Numbered from the stretch's first letter, positions 36,042 to 44,865 are shown. The stretch: DNA of 64,000 nt from Pseudoclavibacter sp. Marseille-Q3772 (GCF_916618895.1 NZ_OU745391.1:744001-808000), one strand, 5' to 3'. Notes: a model not told the origin generated them from the sequence alone. Numbers and translations are program-made.

Positions 36042-36043
36042 AG

Positions 36044-36065
36044 TTGCATGCACAGGCATGTACAT
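36044..36065. promoter_or_regulatory. Predicted MarR operator 1
   Basis: TTGCATGCACAGGCATGTAC plus AT. It matches the reverse complement of 36547-36568 at TGCATG..CA..CAT.TACAT, directly downstream of the -10 box, where a bound repressor would block transcription. Confidence 0.6.
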
Positions 36066-36085
36066 CACCAGAGGGGGGTGAGACA

Positions 36086-36511
36086 GTGAAAGAGCCAGGT
36101 GCTTCGTGGACCACAGTTGTCACGACCGTTGGCGAGATCGAAGCAACACTCAACAAGTGGCTGTCGCAGCGTCATGGATTGGGACTGACCGACTATCGCG
36201 CCCTGACGCTTCTCAGCGCGGCGCCAGATCGTGAACTGCGGATCACCGAACTGGCCACGCAAGTCGGGCTCAATCAGAGTTCCACCACCAGGCTCGTAGC
36301 ACGCCTCGAAGCCAAAGGGTTCGCCGTGCGTGACACCTGCCCCGACGATGGTCGCGGCATTTATGCGGTCCTCACAGAGTCTGGCCTTGCACTCGTGCGC
36401 GAACTGACCGAAACCTATAATGAACACCTCGGGGCGCTGCTCTCCAGCACTGTTGCCACCGATGCTGAGAGAAGCCGCGCCTTCAACGCGATCATCAGCT
36501 TCCTTGCCTGA
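36086..36511 (+). CDS. MarR family regulator
   Basis: 141 aa from the GTG at 36086 (GAGGGGGGTGAG upstream); an ATG at 36044 inside the operator site is less likely. Winged helix: LTDYRALTLLSAAPDRELRI, TELATQVGLNQSSTTRLVAR, LEAKGFAVRDTCPDDGRG, with the wing DPDDGRG-like turn. First gene of the MarR-FrnE-deaminase-SMR-SMR operon. Two related operator-like sites, one at its promoter and one before the next gene, suggest autoregulation. Confidence 0.88.
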   Translation: MKEPGASWTTVVTTVGEIEATLNKWLSQRHGLGLTDYRALTLLSAAPDRELRITELATQVGLNQSSTTRLVARLEAKGFAVRDTCPDDGRGIYAVLTESGLALVRELTETYNEHLGALLSSTVATDAERSRAFNAIISFLA

Positions 36512-36546
36512 CCCGATCCCCTACTCGAGCAAGTCCAGCCCTACCC

Positions 36547-36568
36547 ATGTATATGTATGCACATGCAG
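36547..36568. promoter_or_regulatory. Predicted MarR operator 2
   Basis: ATGTATATGTATGCACATGC plus AG, 14 bp before the FrnE-like start; reverse complement of operator 1 with several mismatches (shared TGCATG..CA..CAT.TACAT). Confidence 0.55.
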
Positions 36569-36581
36569 CAAGGAGAGATTT

Positions 36582-37196
36582 GTGTCAACACCCACCATTG
36601 ATGTGTACGTCGACTATGTCTGCCCGTTCTGTTTCCTGGTCGAACCTGCCATCGAGGAACTGAAGCGTGACCGCGACGTGCGGGTCCGGGTGCGACCGTT
36701 CGAGTTGCGGCCAGACCCGGTCCCCACGCTGCGCCCAGAGGATGACTACTTGCCCCGCGTGTGGCGCGATGCTGTCTACCCGATGGCCGAGCGCGTCGGG
36801 GTCCCGGTGCGCCTGCCCAGTGTCTCGCCGCAGCCTCGTACGGAGAAATCGTTCCTTGTGCTGCAGCTTGCGCAAGAGCAAGGCCTTGCTGAGGTCTACT
36901 CGCGGGCTATGTTCGTGGCCTTCTTCCAGGACGATCGCGACATCAGTGACGAGGACGTGATCGTCGACATCGCCGAAACCCTGGGCATGGACGCCGCTTC
37001 GGTCCGCAAAGCCATGAGCAGCCCGGAGCGGCTACGACAGCATCGCGTCGACCTGGCTCATGCCACCAAGACCGTCGGCGTAACTGTGGTGCCCGGCATC
37101 GTGATCAACGGCACGCTTCTCCAAGGCGTCCCGAGCGCGACCAGACTAAAGAAGGCTGTCGACGCCGTGAATACCTCCGGGGGCTCGGATGGCTGA
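36582..37196 (+). CDS. DsbA/FrnE family thiol oxidoreductase (cytoplasmic)
   Basis: 204 aa from the GTG at 36582 with AAGGAGAG upstream; the longer opening overlaps MarR. No signal peptide, so it is cytoplasmic. Active-site CPFC near residues 14-17 (DYVCPFCFLVEPAIEEL), helical insert, cis-Pro loop VVPGIVING near 165. FrnE-type proteins act in oxidative stress or polyketide chemistry. The stop overlaps the deaminase start by 8 nt, so it is part of the MarR-controlled operon. Confidence 0.87.
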   Translation: MSTPTIDVYVDYVCPFCFLVEPAIEELKRDRDVRVRVRPFELRPDPVPTLRPEDDYLPRVWRDAVYPMAERVGVPVRLPSVSPQPRTEKSFLVLQLAQEQGLAEVYSRAMFVAFFQDDRDISDEDVIVDIAETLGMDAASVRKAMSSPERLRQHRVDLAHATKTVGVTVVPGIVINGTLLQGVPSATRLKKAVDAVNTSGGSDG

Positions 37197-37656
37197 CTTC
37201 CTGGAGGATGTGCTGACCCAGGCGGTCGCCGAAGCGCTGGCCCATGTCGAGAGTGGTGGCATTCCGTTCGTGGGAGTGGTGGTGGACGGCGACCGGGTGA
37301 TCTCGGAGTTTGGCGTCAACCGCGTCCATGAAACGGGCGATCCAACGGCTCACGCCGAGATCGTGGCTATCCGTGACGCCCTCACCGCCTCTGGGCGCTC
37401 TCATCTTCGCGGCGCGACCCTTTTGGCCACCGGTGAGCCGTGCGGCATGTGCTACCGATACGCCCTCGACGCCGGCATCACCGACATTCGGGTGGCCGTC
37501 ACCCGCGACGAGGTCGCGGCACTCGGTTTCGACTACCGCAAAAGCTACGCAGCGTTCAGCATCACCGACACGATCCGTGACACCCACATGCGACCGCTTC
37601 GAGCTCCCGGTGACACCGAACCGTTTACCCGCTTCTTGACTCTCCACAACATCTGA
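37189..37656 (+). CDS. Cytidine/guanine-deaminase-like zinc nucleoside deaminase
   Basis: 155 aa of the CDA superfamily. Zinc and catalytic motif HAEIVAIRDAL near residues 53-63 and PCGMCYRYALDAGI near 84-97. Length and C-terminus fit the guanine deaminase/tRNA-adenosine deaminase-like branch; the substrate cannot be fixed. Starts 8 nt inside the FrnE-like gene, and SMR genes follow 22 nt later. A deaminase between a thiol oxidoreductase and paired exporters is an unusual operon. Confidence 0.85.
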   Translation: MADFLEDVLTQAVAEALAHVESGGIPFVGVVVDGDRVISEFGVNRVHETGDPTAHAEIVAIRDALTASGRSHLRGATLLATGEPCGMCYRYALDAGITDIRVAVTRDEVAALGFDYRKSYAAFSITDTIRDTHMRPLRAPGDTEPFTRFLTLHNI

Positions 37657-37678
37657 CCCAACGGAAAGGACCCTTGCC

Positions 37679-37999
37679 ATGCAGTGGCTCTACCTAGCAG
37701 TCGCCGTCGTCTTCGAAGTCACGGTCGGCATCGCGGCCGGAAAGGCCCGGGGCTTCCGCAATGTCCCCTGGACGATCGCGACCTTGATCAGCGGCGCCAT
37801 CGCCACCTTCTTCCTCAGCCTCGCCCTGCTCACCTTCGACGTCGGCATCGGTTATGCCCTTTGGACCTCCCTCGCTGGGGTCGGAATCGTCATCGTCGGT
37901 GCCCTCTTCCTCAACCAGCGACTCACCTGGAAGAAACTCCTCGGCATCGCGATCGTCATCGTCGGTGTCGTCGGCCTCAACCTAGCCGGAACCGCCTAA
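37679..37999 (+). CDS. SMR family transporter, subunit 1
   Basis: 106 aa, four TM helices. Membrane Glu in VVFEVTVGIAAGKARGF, helix 3 DVGIGYALWTSLAGVG, C-terminal helix IAIVIVGVVGLNLAG. GGAAAGGA lies upstream. The closest class cannot be set by eye (Qac- or Gdx-like). Pairs with the next gene, 30 nt downstream, as a likely heterodimer; MarR control suggests an inducible drug or metabolite exporter. Confidence 0.87.
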   Translation: MQWLYLAVAVVFEVTVGIAAGKARGFRNVPWTIATLISGAIATFFLSLALLTFDVGIGYALWTSLAGVGIVIVGALFLNQRLTWKKLLGIAIVIVGVVGLNLAGTA

Positions 38000-38029
38000 A
38001 TCATCCCACCACTGGAAAGGGAGTCCGTC

Positions 38030-38434
38030 ATGACTACGACCAACACCACCACCAAGGAAACTAGCAACACTCGGTCCTGGGCTGCGCTCCTGCTCGCGGG
38101 TGCCTTCGAGGTCGGCTACGCACTCAGTGTCAATGGCAGCCATGGATTCACCAACCTGACGTGGTCGATCGTCGCGCTCGTCTTCTTCCTGTGCACGTTG
38201 TTCTTCCTCAGCGTTGCACTCAAGCGCATCGATGTCGGCATCGGCTACGCCGTGTGGGCAGGAATCGGAGCCGTTGGATCAGCCGTTCTCGGGCCTGTGT
38301 TCTTCGAAGAGACCTTCACTACCACCAAGGCCATCTGGCTCGCAGTTATCATTGCTGGAGTCGTGTGGCTCAAACTCGCCGACAGCGCACAGCTCAGAAC
38401 AGATACTGACGCAGCACCCCGCACCGAACAGTGA
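38030..38434 (+). CDS. SMR family transporter, subunit 2
   Basis: 134 aa. A polar Thr/Asn-rich N-terminal extension of about 20 residues, then four TM helices with Glu in LLLAGAFEVGYALSVNGS, the motif HGFTN and helix 3 DVGIGYAVWAGIGAVGS. It has a charged C-terminal tail (QLRTDTDAAPRTEQ). AAAGGGAG precedes the ATG. Last gene of the MarR operon. The next 300 bp (38435-38733) hold no gene. Confidence 0.87.
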   Translation: MTTTNTTTKETSNTRSWAALLLAGAFEVGYALSVNGSHGFTNLTWSIVALVFFLCTLFFLSVALKRIDVGIGYAVWAGIGAVGSAVLGPVFFEETFTTTKAIWLAVIIAGVVWLKLADSAQLRTDTDAAPRTEQ

Positions 38435-38733
38435 CCCGTGCCCGAGTTCTCCCAAGAGAGCACAGAGTTCGCTCATGCAGGACTTCTTGCTCTTGACGGT
38501 ACGTCACATAGGTTTCGCGGAAGTTCCTGACGGCCGCTGTAGCGGTGTGTGCTGTCTATCCCTAATGTGGGTAGTCCTTCGGCGCATCAGATGCTCGTCG
38601 GATCAGTTCTTTTGCGTCGGTTACCTAGTCCTAGTTTCGGATGGACAACGGCGCAGCATCACAGCACAACAGGTTTCCCAGGTCCATCGGGGGTATGCGA
38701 CAGAGACACCTTCGATGAGGATAACGGGAGCGG

Positions 38734-38781
38734 AAAACATGGGGTCGGCTAACCCTTACGGGCAAGCCGACCCCGTGTTTT
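38734..38781. terminator. Bidirectional hairpin terminator
   Basis: AAAACATGGGGTCGGCT (38734-38750) pairs with AGCCGACCCCGTGTTTT (38765-38781), with T-runs on both strands; it lies between the SMR operon and the convergent surface-protein gene. Confidence 0.85.
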
Positions 38782-38814
38782 TCCGATGTGGTCATCGGAT
38801 ACGGTGTCTACGCG

Positions 38815-40899
38815 TTATACGCACCGGTCACGGCGTTGCAGGTACAACAGCACCGCAGACGCCAGCATCAGTGCACCGGCAAGCAGCGCGATGGCAGTGA
38901 GACCCTCCCCACCTGTTGCAGCGAGCCCGCTGCTCTCGCCGTTTTCTGTCGGGGTAGATGCGTCGGGAGCACCGGACGTCTGCGTCGAGGTAGCCGTCGG
39001 GATCGGTTCAGTCGTAACTGTCGGATCCGCAGTCGGCGTTGCCGCATCGGGCTCAACCACCGTAATGGTCACCTTCGAAACATCAGTCGAACCATCCGGA
39101 TACGTCACCAACACCTCAACCGGATACTCACCAGGAGCAACATCCTCACCCGGCTTCGCCGTAACCGTGCCATCCGGATTCACCGTCACCCACGACGGCA
39201 CATCACCCTGCGGACCAAACGTCGTACCCTCAGGGGCCGACGCCGGATTACCATCCGCATCCTCAAACGGAACCACCGGGGTCGACGCCTCAGCACCAGG
39301 CTTCACCTCGAGCGACTGATCCTTCGGATCCACACCTTCAGTCTGCGCCGGCACCACCGTAATGGTCACCTTCGAAACATCAGTCGAACCATCCGGATAC
39401 GTCACCAACACCTCAACCGGATACTCACCAGGAGCAACATCCTCACCCGGCTTCGCCGTAACCGTGCCATCCGGATTCACCGTCACCCACGACGGCACAT
39501 CACCCTGCGGACCAAACGTCGTACCCTCAGGAGCCGACGCCGGATTACCATCCGCATCCTCAAACGGAACCACCGGGGTCGACGCCTCAGCACCAGGCTT
39601 CACCTCAAGCGACTGATCCTTCGGATCCACACCTTCAGTCTGCGTGGGTAGCACCCTGACCGTTACGTCAACATCCTTGTGAGTGCCGTCTCCGTAGGTG
39701 ATGCGCACAGGGAACGTGTAGTCCCCGCTCTTAGTGTCGACAGTCGGCGCCACCTTGAGCTCGCCAGTTGTCACGTCAACGGTAACGTTGAGATTTTCCG
39801 GGGCTTTGTCCGTGGTGACCTCGGTTTCCTTGGGCAAAGTACCTTGCGGAATCTCGTCTCCAACGTTCGCCACCGTGACTTCGGTCCCCGGCTGCACTGG
39901 TTCCGGAGTCCATTTCGGAGTGGGAGCCTCGCAATGCAGGGTGGAAAAATTCGCGGTTGCCGCCGACCAGGCGTAAGCCTGACCATCGGTAGCCAGATCG
40001 GAAGCCGCGATCCGGCCCTCGAACGTGACCGTCGCCCATGAATTCGCTGGAATAGTATCGGCTTCAACGACCGCGTATTTGACGCCGTTGTGGGTAGTGT
40101 AGCTAATCGCAAAGTTGGACGAAGGTGCCTGGGTGTACCCCGGGGCCCACCAACCATTCCAATTCGCCATCGAGGTCGTCTTCTCCGACAAGGTTGCTTT
40201 ATCGTCGAGGCGCAGTACCAAACGGAAATCGGTTACTGGTTCCTTGGTGGCGATTCGTAGGCGCGAAGACTGCCCCATATCGGGAGCCACCGACTGCTTC
40301 TCGAAGGTCGGCTTACCCCAGCCGTCCATGGCGAGCGTCAGGTGGCCGGCGTCGGCGTCAGTCACCTTAACTCGACCGGACTGGGTCAGGTCGGTATCTG
40401 CGTCAGTAGCTGCACGGGTAATGATGTAGCCGTTCGGGAGATTCGGCTCACTGTACAACTCGCGAGCCACTTCCGGCGTGGCCTGCGCGACCTCGCGGTG
40501 CACGTTGGTGAAGTTAGGCAGGTTGGCCGATTCACCTGTTGCGATCGGCAGGCTCTCCGACCCACCCATCATGGTGACGGCGCAAGTCTGCATGTCCGGT
40601 TGGGACTGGACATTGAGACTCTCGCTTAAGTCGGTTGTGGGCCAGATGTTCATGTCGCCAGGTTTAGGCGCATTGGAACCGTTGTAGAGCACCTCTACAG
40701 CATCGTTACCGCGAGCCCGGAGATCGTCACGGGTCACGGGGGTCGTGGCATCGGTGCCTACCCAGGCACGATCCGCGGCGAAACTTGGTTGCGCGAGCAT
40801 CCCGGGGGCAAAGGCAAGCGAGGCGGCCGTCGCCGCTCCGGCGACGAACTTCCACTTCACCCCGCGGCCTGGTGGGCGTGACTGTTGAGACGAAACCAC
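38815..40899 (-). CDS. Sortase-type cell-wall surface protein with Rib-like repeats
   Basis: 694 aa. Signal peptide of about 40 residues (basic start, then VAGAATAASLAFAPGMLA). An N-terminal adhesin-like region of about 290 residues is followed by Rib/alpha-like domains and a Pro/Thr/Ser linker. The sorting signal is LAATGGEG, a hydrophobic helix (TAIALLAGALMLASAVLLYL) and a basic tail QRRDR. Two Rib-like modules are nearly identical 99-residue repeats (TEGVDPKDQSLEVKPGAEAS to VSKVTITVV), and a third, diverged module precedes them. LAxTG sorting signals are common in this group. Probably a variable-length adhesin. Confidence 0.88.
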   Translation of the reverse strand: MVSSQQSRPPGRGVKWKFVAGAATAASLAFAPGMLAQPSFAADRAWVGTDATTPVTRDDLRARGNDAVEVLYNGSNAPKPGDMNIWPTTDLSESLNVQSQPDMQTCAVTMMGGSESLPIATGESANLPNFTNVHREVAQATPEVARELYSEPNLPNGYIITRAATDADTDLTQSGRVKVTDADAGHLTLAMDGWGKPTFEKQSVAPDMGQSSRLRIATKEPVTDFRLVLRLDDKATLSEKTTSMANWNGWWAPGYTQAPSSNFAISYTTHNGVKYAVVEADTIPANSWATVTFEGRIAASDLATDGQAYAWSAATANFSTLHCEAPTPKWTPEPVQPGTEVTVANVGDEIPQGTLPKETEVTTDKAPENLNVTVDVTTGELKVAPTVDTKSGDYTFPVRITYGDGTHKDVDVTVRVLPTQTEGVDPKDQSLEVKPGAEASTPVVPFEDADGNPASAPEGTTFGPQGDVPSWVTVNPDGTVTAKPGEDVAPGEYPVEVLVTYPDGSTDVSKVTITVVPAQTEGVDPKDQSLEVKPGAEASTPVVPFEDADGNPASAPEGTTFGPQGDVPSWVTVNPDGTVTAKPGEDVAPGEYPVEVLVTYPDGSTDVSKVTITVVEPDAATPTADPTVTTEPIPTATSTQTSGAPDASTPTENGESSGLAATGGEGLTAIALLAGALMLASAVLLYLQRRDRCV
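39061..39644 (-). repeat. 297-bp tandem repeat inside the surface-protein gene
   Basis: Units 39061-39357 and 39358-39644 (second slightly short) are almost identical at DNA level; single changes such as AGGGGCC/AGGAGCC are seen. Period 297 bp = 99 codons, so copy-number change keeps the frame. Confidence 0.93.
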
Positions 40900-41186
40900 A
40901 TGAACTCCTGTCTTTCAGGTACCACCTGGCAATAAGTGCCGTGAAAACGGCTCGGCCGTTTACAATGATGCTATACAAACTCTAAGACTATTCACAGTCT
41001 ATTGCGAAAGAAACTCGGCAAAGCGCGACACGCACGGTCGGGGCCGGGCGCAGGGGGTGCCGGGTCGGTCCGCCGTGAGGATGAGTTGAGCGTGGTGATC
41101 AGCAATCAGGATTCTCGCAGGCACAACCACGACACCAGTGCCGCCGATGTCTGGGGGTGCGAACCTGCTTGTCAGGAAGCACCACC

Positions 41187-41327
41187 ATGACCCACACCAC
41201 AACACCAACCACCAGCACCGCCACCAAAGCCCGCACCGGACTCCTCGTCGCCCTCGGCACAACCGCACTCGCCGGCGCCGGCATCACCTGGCTCAACTGG
41301 CTGATCAACCTCGGCGACCAGCTCTGA
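41187..41327 (+). CDS. Small single-TM protein, ICE-associated
   Basis: 46 aa (starts MTHTTTPTTSTATKART), a Thr-rich head and one TM helix (LLVALGTTALAGAGITWLNW). CAGGAAGC precedes the ATG. Such mini-proteins accompany transfer genes of actinobacterial integrative conjugative elements; the assignment rests on the neighbours. Upstream 40900-41186 holds no other gene. Confidence 0.45.
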   Translation: MTHTTTPTTSTATKARTGLLVALGTTALAGAGITWLNWLINLGDQL

Positions 41328-42389
41328 TTACTTGGCGCGGGCGGTCGCGTGTCTTACCTTTTCGGATGGAGCGGAGATAGGTCGGTGGGGTGCCTGACGC
41401 GCTGCGCGGACAACGAATTCGGGGGCGTCGATTAGTTGCACAGTGGCCGCAAGGTGGCTACTCCAAAACACCGGGTCTGCGGCCGGATCGATGGGGATCG
41501 CATGACGCACGCTGTCGATGAGGTTGGCGGGAAGGTGCCCGGTCGCTTCGTGCAGAATCTGCATTTGTACTTGTTCGCGCTCTGTGGTTATAGCGGGTCC
41601 GCGGCGGCGCCGCTGGAGCCGAGTCAGTGCGTTATCAGGCTCAATGATCTCGACGGGTTCGGTCGATGCAGTGAGGAGTCGCTCGACGGCTGACGAATGC
41701 CATGCGGGGACGATGTCAGTGGGAATCGGAACTCTGATGCCTTGAACCGCCTCGATCGCGCTCCGTCCTAGGGCCAGTGAAATGCTGCCGGGGTCTTCAT
41801 GAGCGTTAACATAGCGCACAGCGTCGATTCCAGGAGCGCACACATCGCTCAGGGCGACATCTCCCATGAAGTCGACTACTTCTGGACCACATCCGTCTTG
41901 AAGCACGATGTCGGTGCGCAGAGTAACGCGGTACAGGAAGAATGTTTCACCCGCCCCGCTTTGGTCGTGAATCCTGCGGAACATGTTATGCACGGCCGCC
42001 TCATAGGTACCGATGTGGAGAGCTTTGGCGCGCTGCCGTGCTGCCCAGCGTGCGACAGCGGCATCGCCACCCATGCGTAGTCGCGTGGCATCATCCAAAG
42101 ACGCTGCCGGGTCGAAGTGCTCAGATGGCCAGTCCGGATGGGGCGAGGTATGCCACCACGACAGGGTTGGGACCTTCCCGTCGTCAAGCGCCGGGTCCGC
42201 CGGGTGCTCCGCAACCTGGGTGGCGGCTTTCGCCGAGCTATCCACACCGCAACCGGGACAGGACTCGCCACCACAGGCCCATCGTTCGAGCCAGTCATCG
42301 TCGAAGTCCTGCCGATGGCCGCATGCTGCGCACCGCGTCTGCCGCAGGCGATAAAAGTTCGGGCGACGATCCAACAAAGGCATGCCCAT
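41328..42389 (-). CDS. Hypothetical protein with N-terminal zinc ribbon
   Basis: 353 aa from the ATG at 42389 (GGAGGAAGGG upstream). The N-terminus has CAACGH (residues 20-25) and CGGESCPGCG (about 40-49), a likely four-Cys zinc ribbon. The rest is soluble, with a Trp-rich patch WWHTSPHPDWPSEHFDPAAS near 80. No named family recognised. The stop directly abuts the end of the 46-aa ORF. The long upstream opening is an artefact of the opposite-strand DUF6112 region. Confidence 0.65.
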   Translation of the reverse strand: MGMPLLDRRPNFYRLRQTRCAACGHRQDFDDDWLERWACGGESCPGCGVDSSAKAATQVAEHPADPALDDGKVPTLSWWHTSPHPDWPSEHFDPAASLDDATRLRMGGDAAVARWAARQRAKALHIGTYEAAVHNMFRRIHDQSGAGETFFLYRVTLRTDIVLQDGCGPEVVDFMGDVALSDVCAPGIDAVRYVNAHEDPGSISLALGRSAIEAVQGIRVPIPTDIVPAWHSSAVERLLTASTEPVEIIEPDNALTRLQRRRRGPAITTEREQVQMQILHEATGHLPANLIDSVRHAIPIDPAADPVFWSSHLAATVQLIDAPEFVVRAARQAPHRPISAPSEKVRHATARAK

Positions 42390-42578
42390 ATTTTCCCTTC
42401 CTCCAGCGAAACAGCAGGCGCCCGACGGTGTGCTCGCACCTTGCCTCACGTGGTTGCACGGGCGCTCGTCTGGCAAAAGGGGCGCACCAGACAGGCAGAC
42501 CTCTCCTGGTTGCCTGCTTTCCCGGTCACATCCCGGTGGGCAGACCCGTTTCGCCCTTCTGTCTGTGAGGAGCTTGCT

Positions 42579-43025
42579 GTGTTTGATCTGATGAGCTGTG
42601 TTGTGCCGAACCTGTCGTCTCTGCCGGTGTTGCTGCCGATGGAGGTGGACATCACGCCGAATGCTGATGGGCTGCCGGGGATCGCGCAGCTGCGCGACAT
42701 CGTGGGAGCGATGATGACGATCGGGCTGATCTTGTCGGTGCTGGCGCTGATCATCTCCGCGATTGTGTGGGGATTCGGCGCGAACTCCTCCAACCCGTAC
42801 CTGGCCGGCCGCGGCAAGGTCGGTGAACGCCACGGCATCCTGCGCTACACCGGCCTGATCACCGTCACCGCCACCACGATCGAAGACCTCGTCGCCCACG
42901 TCGCCGCCCTCGAACAAGCAGCCATCCAAGCCAACTGCGAAACCCGAGACTCCTCGCCGGACAACAAGCCCAAGCCTTCACCGCCGCAGCCCTCCCACTC
43001 TGCCGCCAGGTCTGACGACGACTAG
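42579..43025 (+). pseudogene. DUF6112 / SCO6880-type fusion remnant of a conjugative element
   Basis: GTG start with GAGGAG upstream. Residues 1-80 are a DUF6112 transfer protein (MEVDITPNADGLPGIAQL, then MMTIGLILSVLALIISAIVW, then GANSSNPYLAGRGKVG). From about residue 85 (HGILRYTGLITVTATTIEDL) the sequence resembles the interior of SCO6880-type transfer proteins. Near 42950 it loses frame: the alternative frame continues LLAGQQAQAFTAAALPLCRQ to a stop near 43008. A deletion has fused two neighbouring ICE genes and a frameshift followed. Confidence 0.65.
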
Positions 43026-43032
43026 GAAGGGG

Positions 43033-43410
43033 TCATTCGGGCACTGTGACGAGGCAAAAGGGATGGCCTGCGGGGTCAGCGTAGATGCGCCAGGCTTTCG
43101 GGCCTGGGTCCAAGACGTCAGTGAGTGGGTGGCCGCCTGCTGCCTCGACGGCGGCACATGCCTCCGAGAGGTCATCGACTAGCAGGTCAAGGTGAACCTG
43201 CAGCTCGCCTCTGTGGCCCGGCCACTGCGGGGGTTCGTAATCGGAGACGCGATGGAAAGAGAGGCGTCCGACAGGCTCCCAGTCCAGCGTCAACCACTGG
43301 TCATCACCGGTGGCCGGTGCAAGATCCAGGACTTTCTGCCAGAAGAGTGCTTCCGCTGTGGGGTCCTTGCACTCAAAGACGAGTTGCGTGAAGCGTCCGA
43401 TTGCTGGCAT
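43033..43410 (-). CDS. VOC (glyoxalase/bleomycin-resistance fold) protein
   Basis: 125 aa, single VOC module: GRFTQLVFECKDPTAEALFW, HLDLLVDDLSEACAAVEAAG, WRIYADPAGHPFCLV. His and Glu typical of VOC metal sites are partly present, but the second half is of the DUF6/glyoxalase_6 type that often lacks them. Function unknown. Confidence 0.82.
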   Translation of the reverse strand: MPAIGRFTQLVFECKDPTAEALFWQKVLDLAPATGDDQWLTLDWEPVGRLSFHRVSDYEPPQWPGHRGELQVHLDLLVDDLSEACAAVEAAGGHPLTDVLDPGPKAWRIYADPAGHPFCLVTVPE

Positions 43411-43451
43411 CTCTCCATGCTAGGACGCATCACCTGACCAGCCGAACGGTT

Positions 43452-44093
43452 CTATCGGGGTGCAGGGTGCTCACCGCGTGCTGCCTGATCGATCGCATGG
43501 GCAAAGCGGGAGTTCATCGGGTCGTGCAGGTCGAACCACTCGATCGCTGCGAGGTCGTCGACGTGCGCTCGATACAGCTCAGGCCACGCTTCGCCAAGAA
43601 CTTCGGTGTTGGTCGGTGTCGCGTATCCCAGTGCATCGCTGGCGACGGGAACCAACTGATCGCCAAAGTGCGTCAACGTGTTCCAGAGACGGTGCCGCCC
43701 GTTGGTGATGGGCTCGAACCAGGGGTCGACGCACACTGCTTCGCCGGCAGAGAACCATGAGGTCACGATGTGCCGCTCAGTCTCCGTCAGTGGTTCCGGT
43801 ACCGGAGCCGCCACCATTCCGTAGTACGTGTCGTCATCTTCATCGATGGTCCACCGCCCCGCGGCAAGCTCGTCTCCGACGAGGGCAACGGTAGAGGCAA
43901 TCAGTCTCCAGCGCTGCTCGGAAGTGTCATTCCAACGAGGTTCACGGTGATCCTCCTGGTCCGGGTCTTCGGGCACCCATTCTCGGACATGCTGCGCTGC
44001 GCCTCTCCACCAGAACGCGGGCATCCACACAGGAACTGACAACTCCATGAGCACCTCGCATCCGTCGATTCGGCTGTCCTCCATGACAGCCAT
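43452..44093 (-). CDS. Hypothetical protein
   Basis: About 213 aa from the ATG at 44093 (starts at 44114, 44084 and 44048 are also open, none with a clearly better ribosome site). Acidic and Trp-rich (PVWMPAFWWRGAAQHVREWV, WPELYRAHVDDLAAIEWFDL), no signal peptide or TM segment. No family recognised. Lies within the island among conjugative-element remnants. Confidence 0.55.
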   Translation of the reverse strand: MAVMEDSRIDGCEVLMELSVPVWMPAFWWRGAAQHVREWVPEDPDQEDHREPRWNDTSEQRWRLIASTVALVGDELAAGRWTIDEDDDTYYGMVAAPVPEPLTETERHIVTSWFSAGEAVCVDPWFEPITNGRHRLWNTLTHFGDQLVPVASDALGYATPTNTEVLGEAWPELYRAHVDDLAAIEWFDLHDPMNSRFAHAIDQAARGEHPAPR

Positions 44094-44158
44094 TAAGAGG
44101 ACACCATCGCACACCTCCCTGATAGGCGTACCGCCGCTGCGTAGAGAGGACTGTTGGG

Positions 44159-44865
44159 ATGGCGACGTTTGTTGATCCGGTTGATGCTGCTGAGGCCTGT
44201 GAGGGGTTGCGTGGGTTGGCGCACGCCACCCGGGTCTTTGAGGATCCGGCTGACACGTACCGGGTGTTGGGCGAAGTGTCGGGGTCGGTGCGGCTGTTGC
44301 GGCAGGTCCTGGACCAGCTGTCTCGCGCTCATGCTGATCACCGCGATATCGCGTTCACCGATGACCGCGTGCCTGCGGAGGCGGTGGCGTTGGCGGCGGC
44401 GGATGAGTTGCATCAGGCCGCCGACGTGCTGGATGAGGTCGCTGACCGGGTGGTGCGCGCGCACGAAGCGTCCGGTCGGATCGCCTGGCACACCCACACC
44501 AACCCCGAGCCCGAGCGTTCGGGGCGGTGGGTGAACGTGGTGTTCCTCCAGGGAAGTGAGGCCGATGAAGTACTGGACCTGATCGACCTTGAGGGGTGCA
44601 GGCGGGGATTGCGCATCTAGCGCAGTGGGACTTCGGCGACGAAACCACAGCGACGGCGTTCGTGAGCGGTGAAGTGTACGACCAGCTGCCGGCCGGGCAG
44701 TCCGGTGCCCATCTTCCTCGCCTGCTCGAAGCCGAACAACGCATCCTCAACCGAGCCCTGTTCACCCGCACCACCATCGATGGCCCCGGCCGAAGTCACC
44801 GCGGAAACAAAACTGCCCCGCCGTCAGGCGGGGCAGTTTCGATTTTCTCATATGCGTGGACCTGA
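44159..44865 (+). pseudogene. ICE-associated protein, frameshifted and C-terminally replaced
   Basis: The first frame reads MATFVDPVDAAEACEGLRGL...RVFEDPADTYRVLGE...VVFLQGSEADEVLDLIDLEG, then shifts. The second frame (from 44596) continues QAGIAHLAQWDFGDETTATA, FVSGEVYDQLPAG, after which the end differs from related ICE proteins I recall. One base change near 44598 splits the gene. The intact family belongs to actinobacterial conjugative elements; function unknown. Confidence 0.6.
44810..44839 (+). terminator. GC-rich hairpin terminator
   Basis: AAACTGCCCCGCC / GGCGGGGCAGTTT around GTCA, next to the second att-like copy. Confidence 0.75.

Noticed and set aside
38788..39651. Plus-strand Arg/His-rich 287-codon frame with internal repeats
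   Set aside because: Reverse-strand shadow of the Rib-like repeats in the surface-protein gene.
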